In this document: one piece after another, positions 44,095 to 56,579 of the stretch
Numbering within the stretch: the first letter of the stretch is position 1
Layout of the letters: the number at the start of each line of letters is the position of its first letter
Source: Sipunculus nudus
Lineage: Eukaryota > Annelida > Sipuncula > Golfingiida > Sipunculidae
NCBI GenBank assembly: GCA_026874595.1
Contig: CM049321.1
Span: 16,880,479 to 16,944,478 of the forward strand
Direction of reading: 5' to 3'
Length of the DNA: 64,000 bases
Made by a program: the position numbers and the translations under genes
Notes under the pieces: model-generated
What the model was told of the DNA's origin: nothing
The model's database searches: none
The model's input: the letters and a program-made list of their open reading frames with translations, nothing else

Positions 44095-45287
44095 CCTTGC
44101 TTTCTAGTTTTCTTGATCCAGCAAGAAAACTATAAAATTGACACAAATCAGCGGCAATACAGTATCTGTGCTTACAAATATAAACTTACCATTTGAATAA
44201 AATACTGTCACAATGTTCACGGATACAAACTGTTAACGATAGTCACTGCGCCTAAGTTATTCACAATGACGTCACAGACGGTGCATTGAGGACACCTCCT
44301 CTTACTGTAATGTCAAATAACTTTGTGTGGTTTACATCACTATAGTTTAAGTTTTTTAGGTCAGCACTTAAGACGATAGATCATATAACCATGCCACCAT
44401 AAAAATGGTATATTGCACACTTCCAGTGAAACACTTCCTTTCGATTATTGGCAAAGTTGGCAGATCAACGATGAATCAGTTTTCATACTCGCATGGCAAG
44501 ATAGTCTTTAAATTAAGGAGTTATCGCAATATCTTGTATGAGCATACAGCCGCATTAATAGAAAAAAAAAAAGGAATTTTGTATATATGCCGAATGCAAC
44601 AAAATTGAAAGTAGGAGCTTTCTTTTCACCTTCGGTGTGTTTACTTCGATTAAGTGAAGATAGATTAAGTGGTAAATAAAATTGTTATCGTATTGTTGGA
44701 ATTGTTATCGGTCCTCCTACATCAATCAATAAATGATATATATAATTTATTGAGGTTGCTTTTTTTGTATGCAATGGTTTTAATTTGGCGATATTCAAGA
44801 AAGGGGAAATATTGCAAAAATGAATCATTTGCAATAAGTACCTCGTCGTAGCCAAGATAAAAGGATTTGTATTATAAATGATTATAGATCGTGTATGTTC
44901 AAATATTGCTACCATAAAAGATATAAGATCTTTCAGATTATCAGCCATTGACGAACAATAATTTCCATCCCGCCGATGTAGCTTTGATCTCCGTGGAGTT
45001 GAGGTATCGAACACAGATAATTTGATATAGTAAATTCATTTAGTATTGGTTACACTCATTGTTGGGCTTTTCCATGCTGAAATTGCGACATTGAAACCCT
45101 CGAGAAACTAAAAATATAATATAGCGAATTTTTATCCCCGCGAATATGAAGAGACCCAGAGTATAACGTGTCAGCTATAATGCCTTACTGAGAAAATAAG
45201 ATACAAGATTGATCTTTAAAGTATTCCCGTGAAGAAACCTGATTTTTCTTATTGAAAGTGCTGAGAACGCCATTTGAATTTATCACT
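41484..45287. other. Intergenic, no firm gene
   Basis: Contains an open frame at 43158-43511 (plus) that starts MSTGMLEWSRSPRNADHS and runs into an AAAAC-rich tract, so at most its first part could be an exon. It also holds a (TA)n run at 44036-44091 and a fragment of the 'tcgcgaa' palindromic repeat at about 45090-45155. Otherwise nothing recognised. Confidence 0.45.
44036..44091. repeat. (TA)n microsatellite
   Basis: A perfect TA run of about 55 bp. Confidence 0.97.
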
Positions 45288-45293
45288 TTTATT
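45288..45293 (-). terminator. Probable poly(A) signal of the GPCR gene
   Basis: The plus-strand tttatt reads AATAAA on the minus strand, about 290 bp past the receptor stop codon. That is a normal distance for a 3' untranslated region. Confidence 0.45.
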
Positions 45294-45581
45294 ATCTTAA
45301 GGCAACCTCGCTTTGGTCATCACAAAACGCTTCCTGAAATTAACAACTCATGATCGTCATGGTAACCCACACGTGCCACTTTGTGTCAGAGCTGGGCGTC
45401 GTCATTCACGTGGACCCAAGACAAATGCTCGTCAATTTACCCGTGGCTTGGCGCCAAATAGCAGTTCCAAGGAACCAGCGCCATCTGTCGTCATAAATTG
45501 TAACTTTCCTCAAATAACAATGTTCACATTAAATGCCATGCCAAATGATTCCATATAAATATTAAAATTCCCGACAAAGTT

Positions 45582-46814
45582 CTACAAAAACGTTGCTCTG
45601 ATGTCTTTTGTTGTTCTTATCGTAAGCCAATCGGGTTCTCCATTTCTGTAATACAGCGCACAGACCCTCAAACAACAATGTTTAGTCATACAGCGGGAAA
45701 GATTGTGCTTGACGCGGCGGTATACCTGCTTGGTCGCTCGCTTGAAATTTTTACCATAGGCAGAGTACAGGAAAATATTGACAGCGAAATTGATATAGAA
45801 CATGTACCGGAATAGTTTGAGGGTGCACAGCACAGCCAAGGAAGGCTGAAACTGTGGAATACTAACTGACTGTACAAACAGATGCGTCCGTAAGACGTGG
45901 ATTGGGAAATTGAGCACTAGAAACGTTGTGGATACAATAACGAGCATTTTAGTCACTTTAACTTGGTACCTGTTAAGAGTAGTTGTACAAGCCTGGTTAC
46001 GGGTGCTCCGGTCAGCTTCATGATACTGGTCTACAATTTGCCTCAGTTCTTTTTGTTTCTTCTTATACACGTATACAACTGCGTACATAATCTTAGCGTT
46101 CAATACCAGTATGGTCAGGAAAGGTACAAGCAATGTTAAAAACATATCCATCGTTCCAAGGAGGTCATGAACTATAGCGCTTCGCACGCTTGGTCCGCAG
46201 ATTTTTATTGGACCTTCTCTTATGACCTCGAAAATGAAGAAAACATAACAGTACATTGCTCCGGCAAGAATAGCCAATGTTATCACCACAACCTTAGCTC
46301 TCCTTGTTGTACACATGGCCCGGCGCTGGAACGGACAGCATACTAAAATATATCTCTCACAAGTAAAACTGACAATGCTCCATACACTGAGGAAACACAA
46401 TACTTGCTTCAAGAAAGCAAAAAATTGACACCACCCTGGCCTGAAATATAAATCAAATCCAGCTAGTTTTGCCCACTCAACCAGCACTACCAGCAGATAG
46501 CCCAAATCGGCGAAGGACAACGCTGCCAGGTAAACGGATGAGGATAACCGGCGGAGATGCGATGCGACGAATACTACAAAGGCAAGAAGATTACCAGCGG
46601 CTCCAATTATGCAAATTATAGGCACAAAATATTTGTCCATCCCTATAATAAAGGAATTAAAACGGGCCAGGGTTGCGCTTACGGGATAATACGGCGTGAA
46701 GTCTGAATTGTTGAAGTCGAAAGGGCTGCCGAATCCTCCCGTCCCGTTAAACAGTTCAGCCATACTTTGGTCGTACGGCATGTCAGAATCGGAGGCAAAA
46801 AGTTCTTTTCCCAT
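45582..46814 (-). CDS. Intronless class A (rhodopsin-like) G-protein-coupled receptor, peptide-receptor type
   Basis: A 410-residue seven-transmembrane receptor at the cell surface. I start it at the ATG 46812-46814; a GTG lies six codons earlier, and an in-frame TAA is close upstream. The N-terminus has glycosylation sequons (NGT about 23, NNS about 35). TM1 about 62-84 contains the conserved GN. TM2 about 93-115 contains LSFADL. Cys about 119 at the top of TM3 can pair with Cys about 206 in loop 2. TM3 ends in ERY (143-145). TM4 lacks its usual tryptophan. TM6 about 285-310 has FLVLNFP instead of CW.P, and TM7 has NIFLY instead of NPxxY. The tail has a CC pair suited to palmitoylation. The overall look is of lophotrochozoan neuropeptide-type (FMRFamide/TRH-like) receptors; the ligand is unknown. 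Confidence 0.92.
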   Translation of the reverse strand: MGKELFASDSDMPYDQSMAELFNGTGGFGSPFDFNNSDFTPYYPVSATLARFNSFIIGMDKYFVPIICIIGAAGNLLAFVVFVASHLRRLSSSVYLAALSFADLGYLLVVLVEWAKLAGFDLYFRPGWCQFFAFLKQVLCFLSVWSIVSFTCERYILVCCPFQRRAMCTTRRAKVVVITLAILAGAMYCYVFFIFEVIREGPIKICGPSVRSAIVHDLLGTMDMFLTLLVPFLTILVLNAKIMYAVVYVYKKKQKELRQIVDQYHEADRSTRNQACTTTLNRYQVKVTKMLVIVSTTFLVLNFPIHVLRTHLFVQSVSIPQFQPSLAVLCTLKLFRYMFYINFAVNIFLYSAYGKNFKRATKQVYRRVKHNLSRCMTKHCCLRVCALYYRNGEPDWLTIRTTKDIRATFL

Positions 46815-47500
46815 TATACCGGGTGTCCACACTACACACAGTAGTGCGAGGAATATAACTTCTTTTTTATATGCTGTTCCAGTTTATGCATTTCAAACAG
46901 CAGAAAAATTGTACTTACTAACCAATGGCGCTCTGTACAGACCGTGTTTCTTGCTGTGCACAATGAAGGCAAAATCCACATGTAACGTTATATCCCGATA
47001 TAGTTATATCCAACTTTGCGGTCTCACAAACGTGTCAAAACCTTTAACACTGCGCAATCCGGACATTAAAATACACACGTTTATTTCAACCTGTCACCTT
47101 CGTGCGGTGTTGGTATTATATTACCCGGGGGTAGAAACTTTTCGACGTTTCGCGCCCTTGGACTCCGTGGTTATGGCTGGATATCCATAATATCACGGCA
47201 ATCAGGCCGCCGCCAGCCAGAGTGCTGTACCAACAGGGTCGATAGCAATTTCATCTTCGCGGACCGCTGATCGAAATTTTGCGCTGTGGTTGCGTTGATG
47301 GTATTACCGAGCAAGGCGGAGTCCCGGCACACCCTCCCTCGTAGCTTGACTGTGATACACCGGCGAAGCTCGGTGCGTTATAAACCGAAGCGCAGGGCCA
47401 ATTAACTAGTAACGGCTGGTATCCATGCGACCCTGCACCACGCGGCCACTGTTCAGCACTATTTGTTTATACTCCCTCCCTCAGCCGGTTACAGCCGATC
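46815..47500 (-). promoter_or_regulatory. Probable 5' region of the GPCR gene
   Basis: DNA upstream of the receptor becomes CpG-richer at about 47100-47480 than the surrounding AT-rich sequence. It contains a CCAAT-like motif (plus strand 'gggccaatta', about 47395). This fits a promoter and leader, but no transcription start can be fixed. Confidence 0.3.
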
Positions 47501-47985
47501 AATGCCAGCAAAAACAGGTTCGGTCACTTTGGCACACACTAGGTGCATAGTTCGCACACCTTAAGCGCCATTCAGAATAAATATATTTCAGTTCGAACTA
47601 TCGTTTGTATCGTCTCTTCTTCAAATCATATGCATTGCCACTGGCTGCCGTATTTTATGACTTAATACTGTTTATGGTTGTCAATGGTCAATGCTGACTG
47701 TCCACACTTGGTTTCTTAACAACCAGACTAAGGTTCAATCCCAGAAGCCATGTATTGTGTTACTCCCTTGAACACAAGTCACGATTACTCCTTACGCTGG
47801 AGTGCGTTCATACATTTATTGACAATGGGTACTCCCAGTAAAGGTTTTCTGTCTGTGGAACACTTCCCAGCACACAAGGCAGCATGAACGTCTCAGAGGC
47901 CTGAAAAAGATCCAAAGCAAATATATATACTCGATCAATAAAGTCTTTCACAATGTTAGTGTATGCATAAATGTCAAGTTGAAAT

Positions 47986-48000
47986 GGGGGGGGGGGGGGG
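47986..48000. repeat. Poly-G tract
   Basis: Fifteen consecutive G bases. Confidence 0.95.
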
Positions 48001-49127
48001 AGTGAGGGGATTCCCCCTTACATAGTATAGAAATATATTGAAAATTTATACTCTAGTGGCGCCATGCTGTGTATTTAATCGTGATGCAAATTCCGGCTCG
48101 ATTTTTCGATATAAAGTGCTTTAACATTTAATCGAAGCCAGACTGACATCTTACCTTAATGAATAGTTTGGTCATAGCTGTCATTGCAGAATGCGTGAAA
48201 ATGATGTATCCTAAGAGCTACTTACAAGCAATGGATAATAAAACTGTATTGACCTAGTTGGATGAATAATATAATATACAGGGAGTATGACAGCAAAATG
48301 TCGCTGTGTCACCAACAGTGTCACTTTTCGATTATCGTCCATCTGTCTTTTATCATAGAGCGGGTAGTTTTACGGAAACGTTTTACAAAACGTACTCCAG
48401 CATATGTTTCACCGTTTCTGCAAAACCAAAGTTTATTTACAGTGTGTACATTTAATGGCTGCCGCTCCCCGAGGCCACTGTAATGAAACTGTTCAAAGAT
48501 TTTTGTACTTTGAACATATCATTATTCACGGACTCTCAGCGGTGAGTAATCCACCAGATGTGTTTCCGTAAGTACATAAGCTTTTCCGACGGACAACATC
48601 TTTCGAAACTGCAATTATATTACTAAGAAGATATTGCCAATGTATGTTAGTTTGTTTCACTGGCAGAACATCAGAGTAAGACGTGAGTATGTTTTTTCCA
48701 GGTTTTAGGGCGAAGAGAGATTTCTTATCAACATATCCAGCAAAGGGTGGGATCAGTACATAATTAAAAAAAAAAGAATATAGAAAACGGAGTAAACATT
48801 TTCAGGGGATACAGGTTAAAGGCGCCTATACTAATATCTAACATATGGGGCCCCCACCAAAATAATCATAGCGCACCCTAAAACACACCTGGCGGCAAGT
48901 CACAAAAACTGGAGTATTGCAAAATGTGTTTTGCAACTATAGTGACATTTCAGCTTCGACACATATGCAACCAGCAACCTTCAGTTACAGTTTTTTTTTT
49001 GTTTAACAACATTGGTGCATATACCCTGTTTACTAACTTGTAGACCTCATACATTCGTTACAGAAGCGTTATAAGAAAGACGACAATAATAAGCTTGAGT
49101 TCATTAAGGCAAAAAAAAAAAAAAAAT

Positions 49128-49379
49128 AAGGCATGGTTCTCAGGCACTTTTTTTTTTTACAGAAATCAGTGCGGGCGGGCGGTATTTTATTTTTGACCTT
49201 TTTTGGATGTTTCGATAACAATGTCTTATGATCAGGGGAAAGCATGAAAATAACAATTTTTTTTTGTTTAACACTACATAAATAGTATTATTTATCTTCT
49301 TCAAAGATAAAAATCAAAATAAAATTTTTTGATGCGGGGTGTTAAAATTGAAGCGGGCGGTGCCTGAGAACCATACCTT
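49128..49379. mobile_element. MITE-like element with terminal inverted repeats
   Basis: About 250 bp bounded by imperfect inverted repeats: 'aaggcatggttctcaggca' at the left and 'tgcctgagaaccatacctt' at the right, each backed by 'gcgggcgg' sequence. There is no coding potential. It fits a miniature non-autonomous DNA transposon; the target-site duplication is unclear, with A/T-only flanks. Confidence 0.75.
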
Positions 49380-51769
49380 TTATATTTTGGCCTAATATGT
49401 CCGCCGAATATGTTAGGTATAAGAAATAATTAATATTTTACAGAAACGTTACGTGAATAGCAGGCTTTAATGAAGCATTAAATAAAAACTGTATCCGATG
49501 ACCTGTCCCTGGGGATGGGGAAAAATGGCAGATGGTTAAGTGTGGACATTTTCCCCATCAGAAAAATGCTCTTATATTTTCCGGATTCGGTCCGTTTTCG
49601 TGCGGGTACGCATGCGCAGAGGGTGCATTTTTACACATATGGAATAGTTCATAGTTAAAAAAGGGGGAACCGCTAATTCCCTCCACACTGCAGGTTTCGC
49701 ATGTAGACCAAAATTGCTGTTATATGCCAGTTCAACAAGAGAGCAACGAGTAACACTTATAAATAGCCATTTTTATTTTAGCAATATATGTTACAATTGG
49801 ATAGTATCCTTTAAATATATCTTTGTTTGTGAACCTGTGAACCAGATTTCCTCCAAAATTATTTTTCTATCTTTATCTTAACCCTCCATAAAATTTCAAC
49901 AAAATCTGTTCAGAACTTTTTTTTGCGTTAATCTGGTGACAGACAAACCGAGGGTAAAGTATACCTCGCGCCACCTTGCAGAGGTATAATGACAACATTT
50001 CCAATTTTATGTCTAGATCGCAGCATCACATACATTAATCATTCAAACTTTAAAAAAGCAAAAATAAAAATTACAAGCAAGATCGCGGAAGTTATGTTTC
50101 CCGCTTCTGCCTCTTGTAATCCCCCATTTGCCTTCTCAATATATTTTAATTTTTAATTTCCCTTGAAGATGTCTTTACATGTCATAGTGCCTGTGTTTTA
50201 GTTAATATTGTCCCTTGAGGATGTCTCAAAATTTCATAATTTTTTTGTATATGGGAACAAAAGGGAAATTTTTGTTTTGCTTTTGAGCTGCGCATGATGA
50301 TAATTATTTTTTTCGGACAGCAGTCCAAAACCAGTCCCATCCATGGTATGCATGAAAGCAATCTTTGATCCAAAGTTGAATGAAATCGGGTCATATTTAG
50401 GATAGTTATCGCACGGAATCGACAACCTGACGGACAGACAGACGGACTGACAGACAAAGCCATATCAATGTTCCCCGTTCCGCGGAAGTGGTGGACAAAA
50501 ATGTGTCAGTGTTGAAGCGTCATGACCGCAATATACTAAGTGGCTTAACTGTGTTTTTGTTGCCTTTGATGCAAATGTTAAAAGGCACGCGTGATGACGC
50601 AGTTATCTGGATCAAAAGAAGATGTTATCACATCATCTAGCGTCGAATTGCAATCCCGGTAATGAGATTACATGTTATGTACTTTAGTCAATCCCCCCTG
50701 CTTTAATATAAATCATTGAGAACAGAACTGTTCTGTTTTCGCCGGCGCCCAACGCATAATGTATTTTTATTTCATAACCAGGTCTGTAGAGTCTGTGAGG
50801 TCCTAATGTAATTAAGTGTTAGAATTCAAATTTCTGATGTTGATTAAGTTTTTTTTTTGAGTCATGCTATGATTCATTGATGGGTGACACAAAAGGGATC
50901 TGTTCCATCCTCATCAGAATAAAATTGTATTCACGTATAATCCATTAGGTAGCAAGAGATGTTATGCAACAGGAAAATCATAATTCTGACGTCTTAAAAT
51001 GAGCAAGCCAGAAATCACAAAAATTTTACAGAACAGAGAAGTGTATAGCTGGCTCTTAAATTAGCAGTTTTTTTAAACAAAAGCCAGGTCTTCCGTGCGC
51101 TTCGTGCATCGTTTTTATTGTACCTCATACAAATGGTACCAAAACAGTGGACACATACTAAGCTCTAGCATGTGCCATATTATTGGGGCATATAAAAGAG
51201 AGTATTGCGACTAAGCGCCTGTTCAAATGATGATTAAAAAACCCACGTTGTCATAAAGTTTCAAAGAGAAACATTTGATGACTTCCGCTGGATCAATACT
51301 GGTGCCTGTGCGGCATGTTTCTGTAGATTGAAACTAACCCTTTAAGAGAGAAGGTCTTAAGTTTTTTTTTAATTTTGAGACGTAATTATCTGATATGGAT
51401 CATACGGATTTTGATTCATTATTTTTATCTTACATCATTACGTCTTCTTCAATGATACGATTCTTACTCAGGAAGGATTGGTTTCAGCTCTCAGGGACAA
51501 ATCTTCCAGATTATGTATTGGCAGATTTTGCATCTGTGTGTTATATTGGCATTATTTGCTTCATGGATACGTGACCCAACGGCCGTCCTGTCGCTCTATT
51601 TGCAACTATCTGGTAAAGGAGATCATTTAGAGAAGTAATTGGTTAAATGATGTGTATATATATATATACTGGATGTTAATATAACAGCGATTCTGGATTG
51701 CTTATGACGTGGAGAATAGAATAAATCTAATTGTAATCTCCTTGCGTATAATGAACATTAGTTAAAGAA

Positions 51770-52330
51770 CCACAAAATCTCAGGGGTCAATTATAAGAAC
51801 AGCTCAGGAAAGCTCATTGTACATACTATAAAAACCAACACACCACATACGTATATTAGTATGATAATAATGATTATAATCATAATAATGATAATGATGA
51901 TGATAATAGTAATAATAATAATATTTATAATAAAATTAATGATAATAATAATAAAAAAAAATAATAAGTCACATAAATTCTAAAAAGTAGATGAAGATGA
52001 ATAGTAATTATGTCATAAACAATAATACTAATACTACTACTACTTATAATAATAAAACTATAGATATATTAAATTTCATATATTGGGTTAAGGACCATAG
52101 AACCATTAGGGGGCACTTGGAAGAACAGGAGAGCACTTTGTACATAATGTAAAAAGCCCACACACCACATACATATATAATTATAATAATGGTAATGGTG
52201 ATAATAATAGTAATAATTATTATTATTATTTTAAAATAAGTCAGAAATCACAAACATTCAAAAAGATAAGAGAATAATAAATATGTTATGAATAATAATA
52301 ATTAAACTAAAGATATATTAAATCCCATTA
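51770..52330. repeat. Tandem duplication of an AAT/GAT microsatellite-bearing unit
   Basis: Two adjacent diverged copies, about 51770-52080 and 52085-52330. Each has 'gtacata.t.taaaaa.cc', 'cacaccacata', an AAT/GAT-rich core, 'ataagtca.a.a' and 'aaactaaagatatattaaa'-like ends, in the same order. Confidence 0.8.
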
Positions 52331-52884
52331 TATACTACATCTATACTATATTAACTCTACAAAATCCCACTATATCTTCACCGATGAGCCGGTTGCAGCA
52401 GCTTGGCTTAAATTATTCGGTACAAGGAAATGGATGGCGAACCCTCAAGGACACGCTACCTTGTTACGGCTTATTAAAATGAACCTATGTGTCAAATTGC
52501 CGTCATTTGCATCTGGCATGTGGTTTCACGGTCGCCTCATCGCTCAAAGGTCACTTACACCACCTGCAATTAGGCAAATGGGTTCCCCAAAGACACAGCA
52601 TCCGCTAGCGGACGCAGTCCAATATTCCTGAAGTTATTTTTTAATAAGCAAGTCCTAAATGCAGGACATGATCTTGATTTTGGCGATGTATTTCATTTCT
52701 GGGCCGTGTCCAGCCTCTGCACCAAGTTTCCTTTAAATTGTTTAAGTTTAAACCAATCTAGAGAAAAAAACTTGGGTTACAAGATAACCTCCATGGTCGT
52801 GGTAATAAGCTTTACTACAGATTGAAAATACCAAGAATTTGACAGACCATGTGATGCTGGAAGACGATTAAATAATGTAAGGTA

Positions 52885-53208
52885 CAGATGGGGGGTTATA
52901 GTCTGATATCACCGACGATTTGAGACTAATCCGACTTCAAACTTTGCTATCCTGGTCTATTTGGCTTGTTCATTCTTGTAGATTTTCCATAGGGAGCATA
53001 CAACACAAGCAGCAATATCAGGCGCTAGACTGCCTTCCTCCCATGACCAGTACCAAATCACTCCTGGGTCGAGAGAGCGCACCCTTGTGGTAACCTCTTT
53101 GCCTAGGAGCCTTAGCGCAAACGACGGTCAGATCGTGACGCGAACCCACAACCATGCGGTCACAGGTCCAGCGCCGTAACCATTACGCCACCACGCTAAC
53201 TGTAGAAC
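52885..53208 (-). mobile_element. tRNA-derived SINE, copy 1
   Basis: Read on the minus strand, it has an A box (TGGCGTAATGGTTACGGCGC, plus 53171-53190) and a B box (GGTTCGCGTC, plus 53137-53146) at tRNA spacing. A conserved body and a tail with 'gatatcagactataa' follow. A second copy lies about 0.75 kb away. Confidence 0.8.
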
Positions 53209-53244
53209 ATATTATTACAAATTTCCCGAATTTTCAGACCTCTC

Positions 53245-53300
53245 CAGGGTTTAATTTTCGCGAATTTCCTGTGGATTTCTTTCATTAAAACTTGAATTTT
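53245..53300. repeat. Fragment of 'tttcgcgaa' palindromic repeat
   Basis: 'agggtttaattttcgcgaat' and following bases match similar fragments at about 32286-32355, 45090-45155 and 60770-60845. Confidence 0.5.
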
Positions 53301-53954
53301 AAAGGAAACTTTTACATCTATGGAAGGATGGACAAGTAAGCAATGCAAACTCTGTGTGGGTTGTGGAGACATATTAACCCATATTGACCACGTGACCAGA
53401 GAGTCGTGTGCAGCATCAGATCAGGAACGTGTGGGTATGAGAGACAAGGTTTTTGTTGGGGAAATTGTTTTATTTACAATACTAGTTAAGTCTGCTACTA
53501 CTCAAATAATAAGTATGCTGACAGATCATACAACTAGTCTGTTGAAAGACCCTCTGCCATTACATATGGTATGGTGAAATTCTTTATAAACTAAAGAGGC
53601 ATTTGTTATAATTGGCGGAAAATCAATTCGTCCCACCAAGGTTCGATTGTCTGTTTTCGGCAATGATTAGGACATGCCAATATTTCTGCCCATTATGTAA
53701 TAACAACTGCAAATTGTGTGCATTCCTGCAACAGAAAATGAAACATTTTAGTCAGACACATCAAATAAATACTTTCCTGACGTTTAATCGTGAATGAGAG
53801 CGCTGGATGACGTCTTTTAGCTGATGATGTATTTGATCATATTTGTGGTACCCAGTCCTCCAACCATGCAATCAGCGTCTGTCAAAATGTATACTTTACC
53901 TTCAGGCGATATATCGCGACAAAAACACTGTTTTTTTATATACAGGTCAAGGCT

Positions 53955-54283
53955 AGGGTGGGGGTTTATAGTCTGATATCACCAACGATGTCAGTCTCAT
54001 CCGACATTGCTTTCCTGATATTTCGAGCTTATTCATTCTTGTAGCTTTTCTTGGATCCCTAGGGACATACAACCCAAGCAGCCATATTAGGCGCAAGAAG
54101 GTTACTCGTTCTACATTTGCGTTCCTCCAAAGACCAGTACCCACTCCATGGGTAGAGAGAGCGCACCCTAGTGGTAAAGACTTTGCCTAGGAGTCATAGC
54201 GCAGACGGCGGTCAGAACGGGACGCGAGCCCACAACCGTGCGTTCACAAGTCAAGCAACCTATCCACTAGGCCACAACGCTCC
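53955..54283 (-). mobile_element. tRNA-derived SINE, copy 2
   Basis: Same family and orientation as the copy at 52885-53208. The A box (TGGCCTAGTGGA within plus 54261-54280) and B box (GGCTCGCGTC, plus 54221-54230) are close to consensus. The body shares 'gtctgatatcacc', 'ttcattcttgtag', 'agagagcgcaccct' and 'ctttgcctaggag'. Confidence 0.82.
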
Positions 54284-55737
54284 AAATTAATTTGATTGTT
54301 TCACTCAAATTCTTTGCACGGTTAGGTGCTGGTTTTCATGTGAAAGATTCCCGGAATACCTCCGTGATTGACTGAAAGGTAATTTTTCAAATTAGACCGG
54401 TCATCTGATGAGAGAGGTTGTAGAACAACTGGTTGTTTAAAAGTTATCACTCCTATCGATATAATTATATTAACTTCAACCATTGTGAGCCATAAATCTC
54501 ATATGTACGGTCAAATATTTCATACATTGCCATATAAGAAATTCCCCGAAATCACGTAGTTTATTATATGAATGGCTTTTTCCTCCAATGAAGGATAATC
54601 CAAATATTTTCAAGAACAAGAACATTATTCATGATCTTCTTATATAATGTTCGCCTGATAGAAAATTTTTTTTCACTGGAATCCTTAAGCAAGGAACCAT
54701 TAATTTACTTAAGTAAGTTACTCCTGAAAAAACTGCAATCGTTTTATCAGTTTTTCCGGTTATATAAACCCGTGTATATTCGCCCAAAGTACCTTTGGCA
54801 GTGTTGATAACTTAACTGATCAGAACCATAGGTCTGCTCTGAGGTTGTAATCTACTTAAAGAAGATCATATATATGTGAACTGAAGGTTCAAATGATGAT
54901 ATTTTTGTCTGTGGTATTTTTAACTGAGGGTTAATAATAGCGAACGTAATCCAGAAGTCTCATTTTATAATATATGAAGCGGGATATACTAGGGGAAACA
55001 CTGAAATTAGCTTGCCATTTATAAATAATGTGTATTTACTAATAATGTAATTATGTTATCTTGGAAGATTATATATATCTCTTAAAGTGGATGAATAAAA
55101 TTCTAATCTCAATACTGATATATCAGCTTGGAATTCAGTGGGTATTTTTCAAAAAAGCACCTCTCGGGTTGTGGTGGTTTTATATCCACGTGACCAAGCA
55201 GTCACATGCAGCATGTGGACTTTTAATTTCCGAAGGCTCCCACAAATCAGGAACAAACAGGAAGTTAACAATGATGGTAAAATCCGCAAATATGGTTACA
55301 ATTAACAGTGTTATACATTTACAACCACTGTCATCACGTGATCAGACAGTCGCATTGAGCATTGGATCCAAATGAAGAGTCACCGAGCTTTTAAAGATTC
55401 ATGTTGGACAGTGATAAATATAACATATTATATTACTCTATATTTCCAGACATTGAATCCGATTAACAATTGATTGAATAATATGTATTATCCTAGATTA
55501 ATAAAAAACATGTAAAATACAATATAATTTGAAATTCCCAAATATATATCTCAACTTCTTTTCACGGCACATCATATTCATCATCTTTATTCAATAGGTG
55601 TACCGGTACTCAATTATTAATTTTGATTGCAGTATTCTATCATTTATATCGGTATGCCATGTCAATTCCGAAAAAGAACTTTTTTTAATGTGAATTTTTT
55701 ACCGATCTCCATGAGGAAAGAGATATATTTGAGAGTG

Positions 55738-55802
<65 letters not shown>

Positions 55803-56579
55803 CATAATAATTGAAAAAAAAAGAGACAGATTCTCCCCTGGACGCGTCCTCTAATACGGTATAATTCATATCGTCGGTGTATTTCATATCGTGTCTTCAC
55901 TCCCTTTACGAACCCTGAAACGTGTATTCCTAACAGTTCATCAGAAATGAGAACTTTATTACACTAAAGACTCAATAAAAAATATAAATTGCTGTGACAA
56001 ATTTAGCCAATTTACAAAGTTTCCTATAATTATTGATAGACATGGGTTGCGCATATTTAATAATGTTACGGTTAAGAGAGTACCAGGCTGAAATAAATTA
56101 TTTTCTTTCCTGAAGAAACTTGTTAAAAATTCCAGTAAATAATAAAATTCATCACCTTACATATGGCATAATTGACAAACTCTCTGGCGGCTTATATGAA
56201 CTGTTAATTTATGATTACTCAATCTGAATTTACACAATGCAGCTTTCAATAGTTTTTCTAGTAGTAATTCTCAATGTTTAGATCTGTTTTTAAACATTCT
56301 GTAATTTATACAAATATGACATTCACATTTTTCTTTCCATTCGTCTAGAGCATTCTGGTACAACTTTTTTAGAAGTAGTTTGAAACTCTTTAAATTTACA
56401 TTCTTTTTTGTTTAAAACAGTAAGAAAATATCTGACATTCATTAAGAGCTGTTTTGGTTTATAATATCCATGGAGATTTTATTATTCCTTTCCTGTCCAT
56501 TTGATATAATAGATTGTAGAATAATTTACTGAGGTGACAATCATTCTATAAAAGGAACTCCGCCAAATATGAAATTTAA
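54284..56579. other. Intergenic, no gene
   Basis: AT-rich DNA containing a (TA)n run (55741-55798). Its right-hand part, about 55900-56579, may be the decayed 3' end of the adjacent LINE. Short open frames show no domain. Confidence 0.45.
55741..55798. repeat. (TA)n microsatellite
   Basis: A perfect TA run of about 58 bp. Confidence 0.97.

Larger units (their letters stand above)
47501..52884. other. Intergenic, repeat-rich
   Basis: Holds a poly-G tract (47986-48000), one copy of an interspersed repeat in inverse orientation to that at 36.4-36.6 kb (about 48840-48990), and a MITE (49128-49379). Degenerate copies of common mollusc-style repeats lie at 49780-49990 and 50310-50450 ('aaaatctgttcag', 'acggacagacagacgg'). 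Two tandem AAT/GAT-rich blocks follow. No gene was recognised. Confidence 0.5.

Noticed and set aside
46696-47190. 164-codon plus-strand frame
   Set aside because: Overlaps the start of the GPCR on the other strand and has no domain; shadow frame.
47740-47775. B-box-like 'ggttcaatccc' suggesting a tRNA gene
   Set aside because: No A box or cloverleaf around it.
55627-55900. Open frames with long YIYIYI repeats (also at 5.5, 6.2, 7.9, 35.5 and 59.5 kb)
   Set aside because: Translations of (TA)n microsatellites, not genes.
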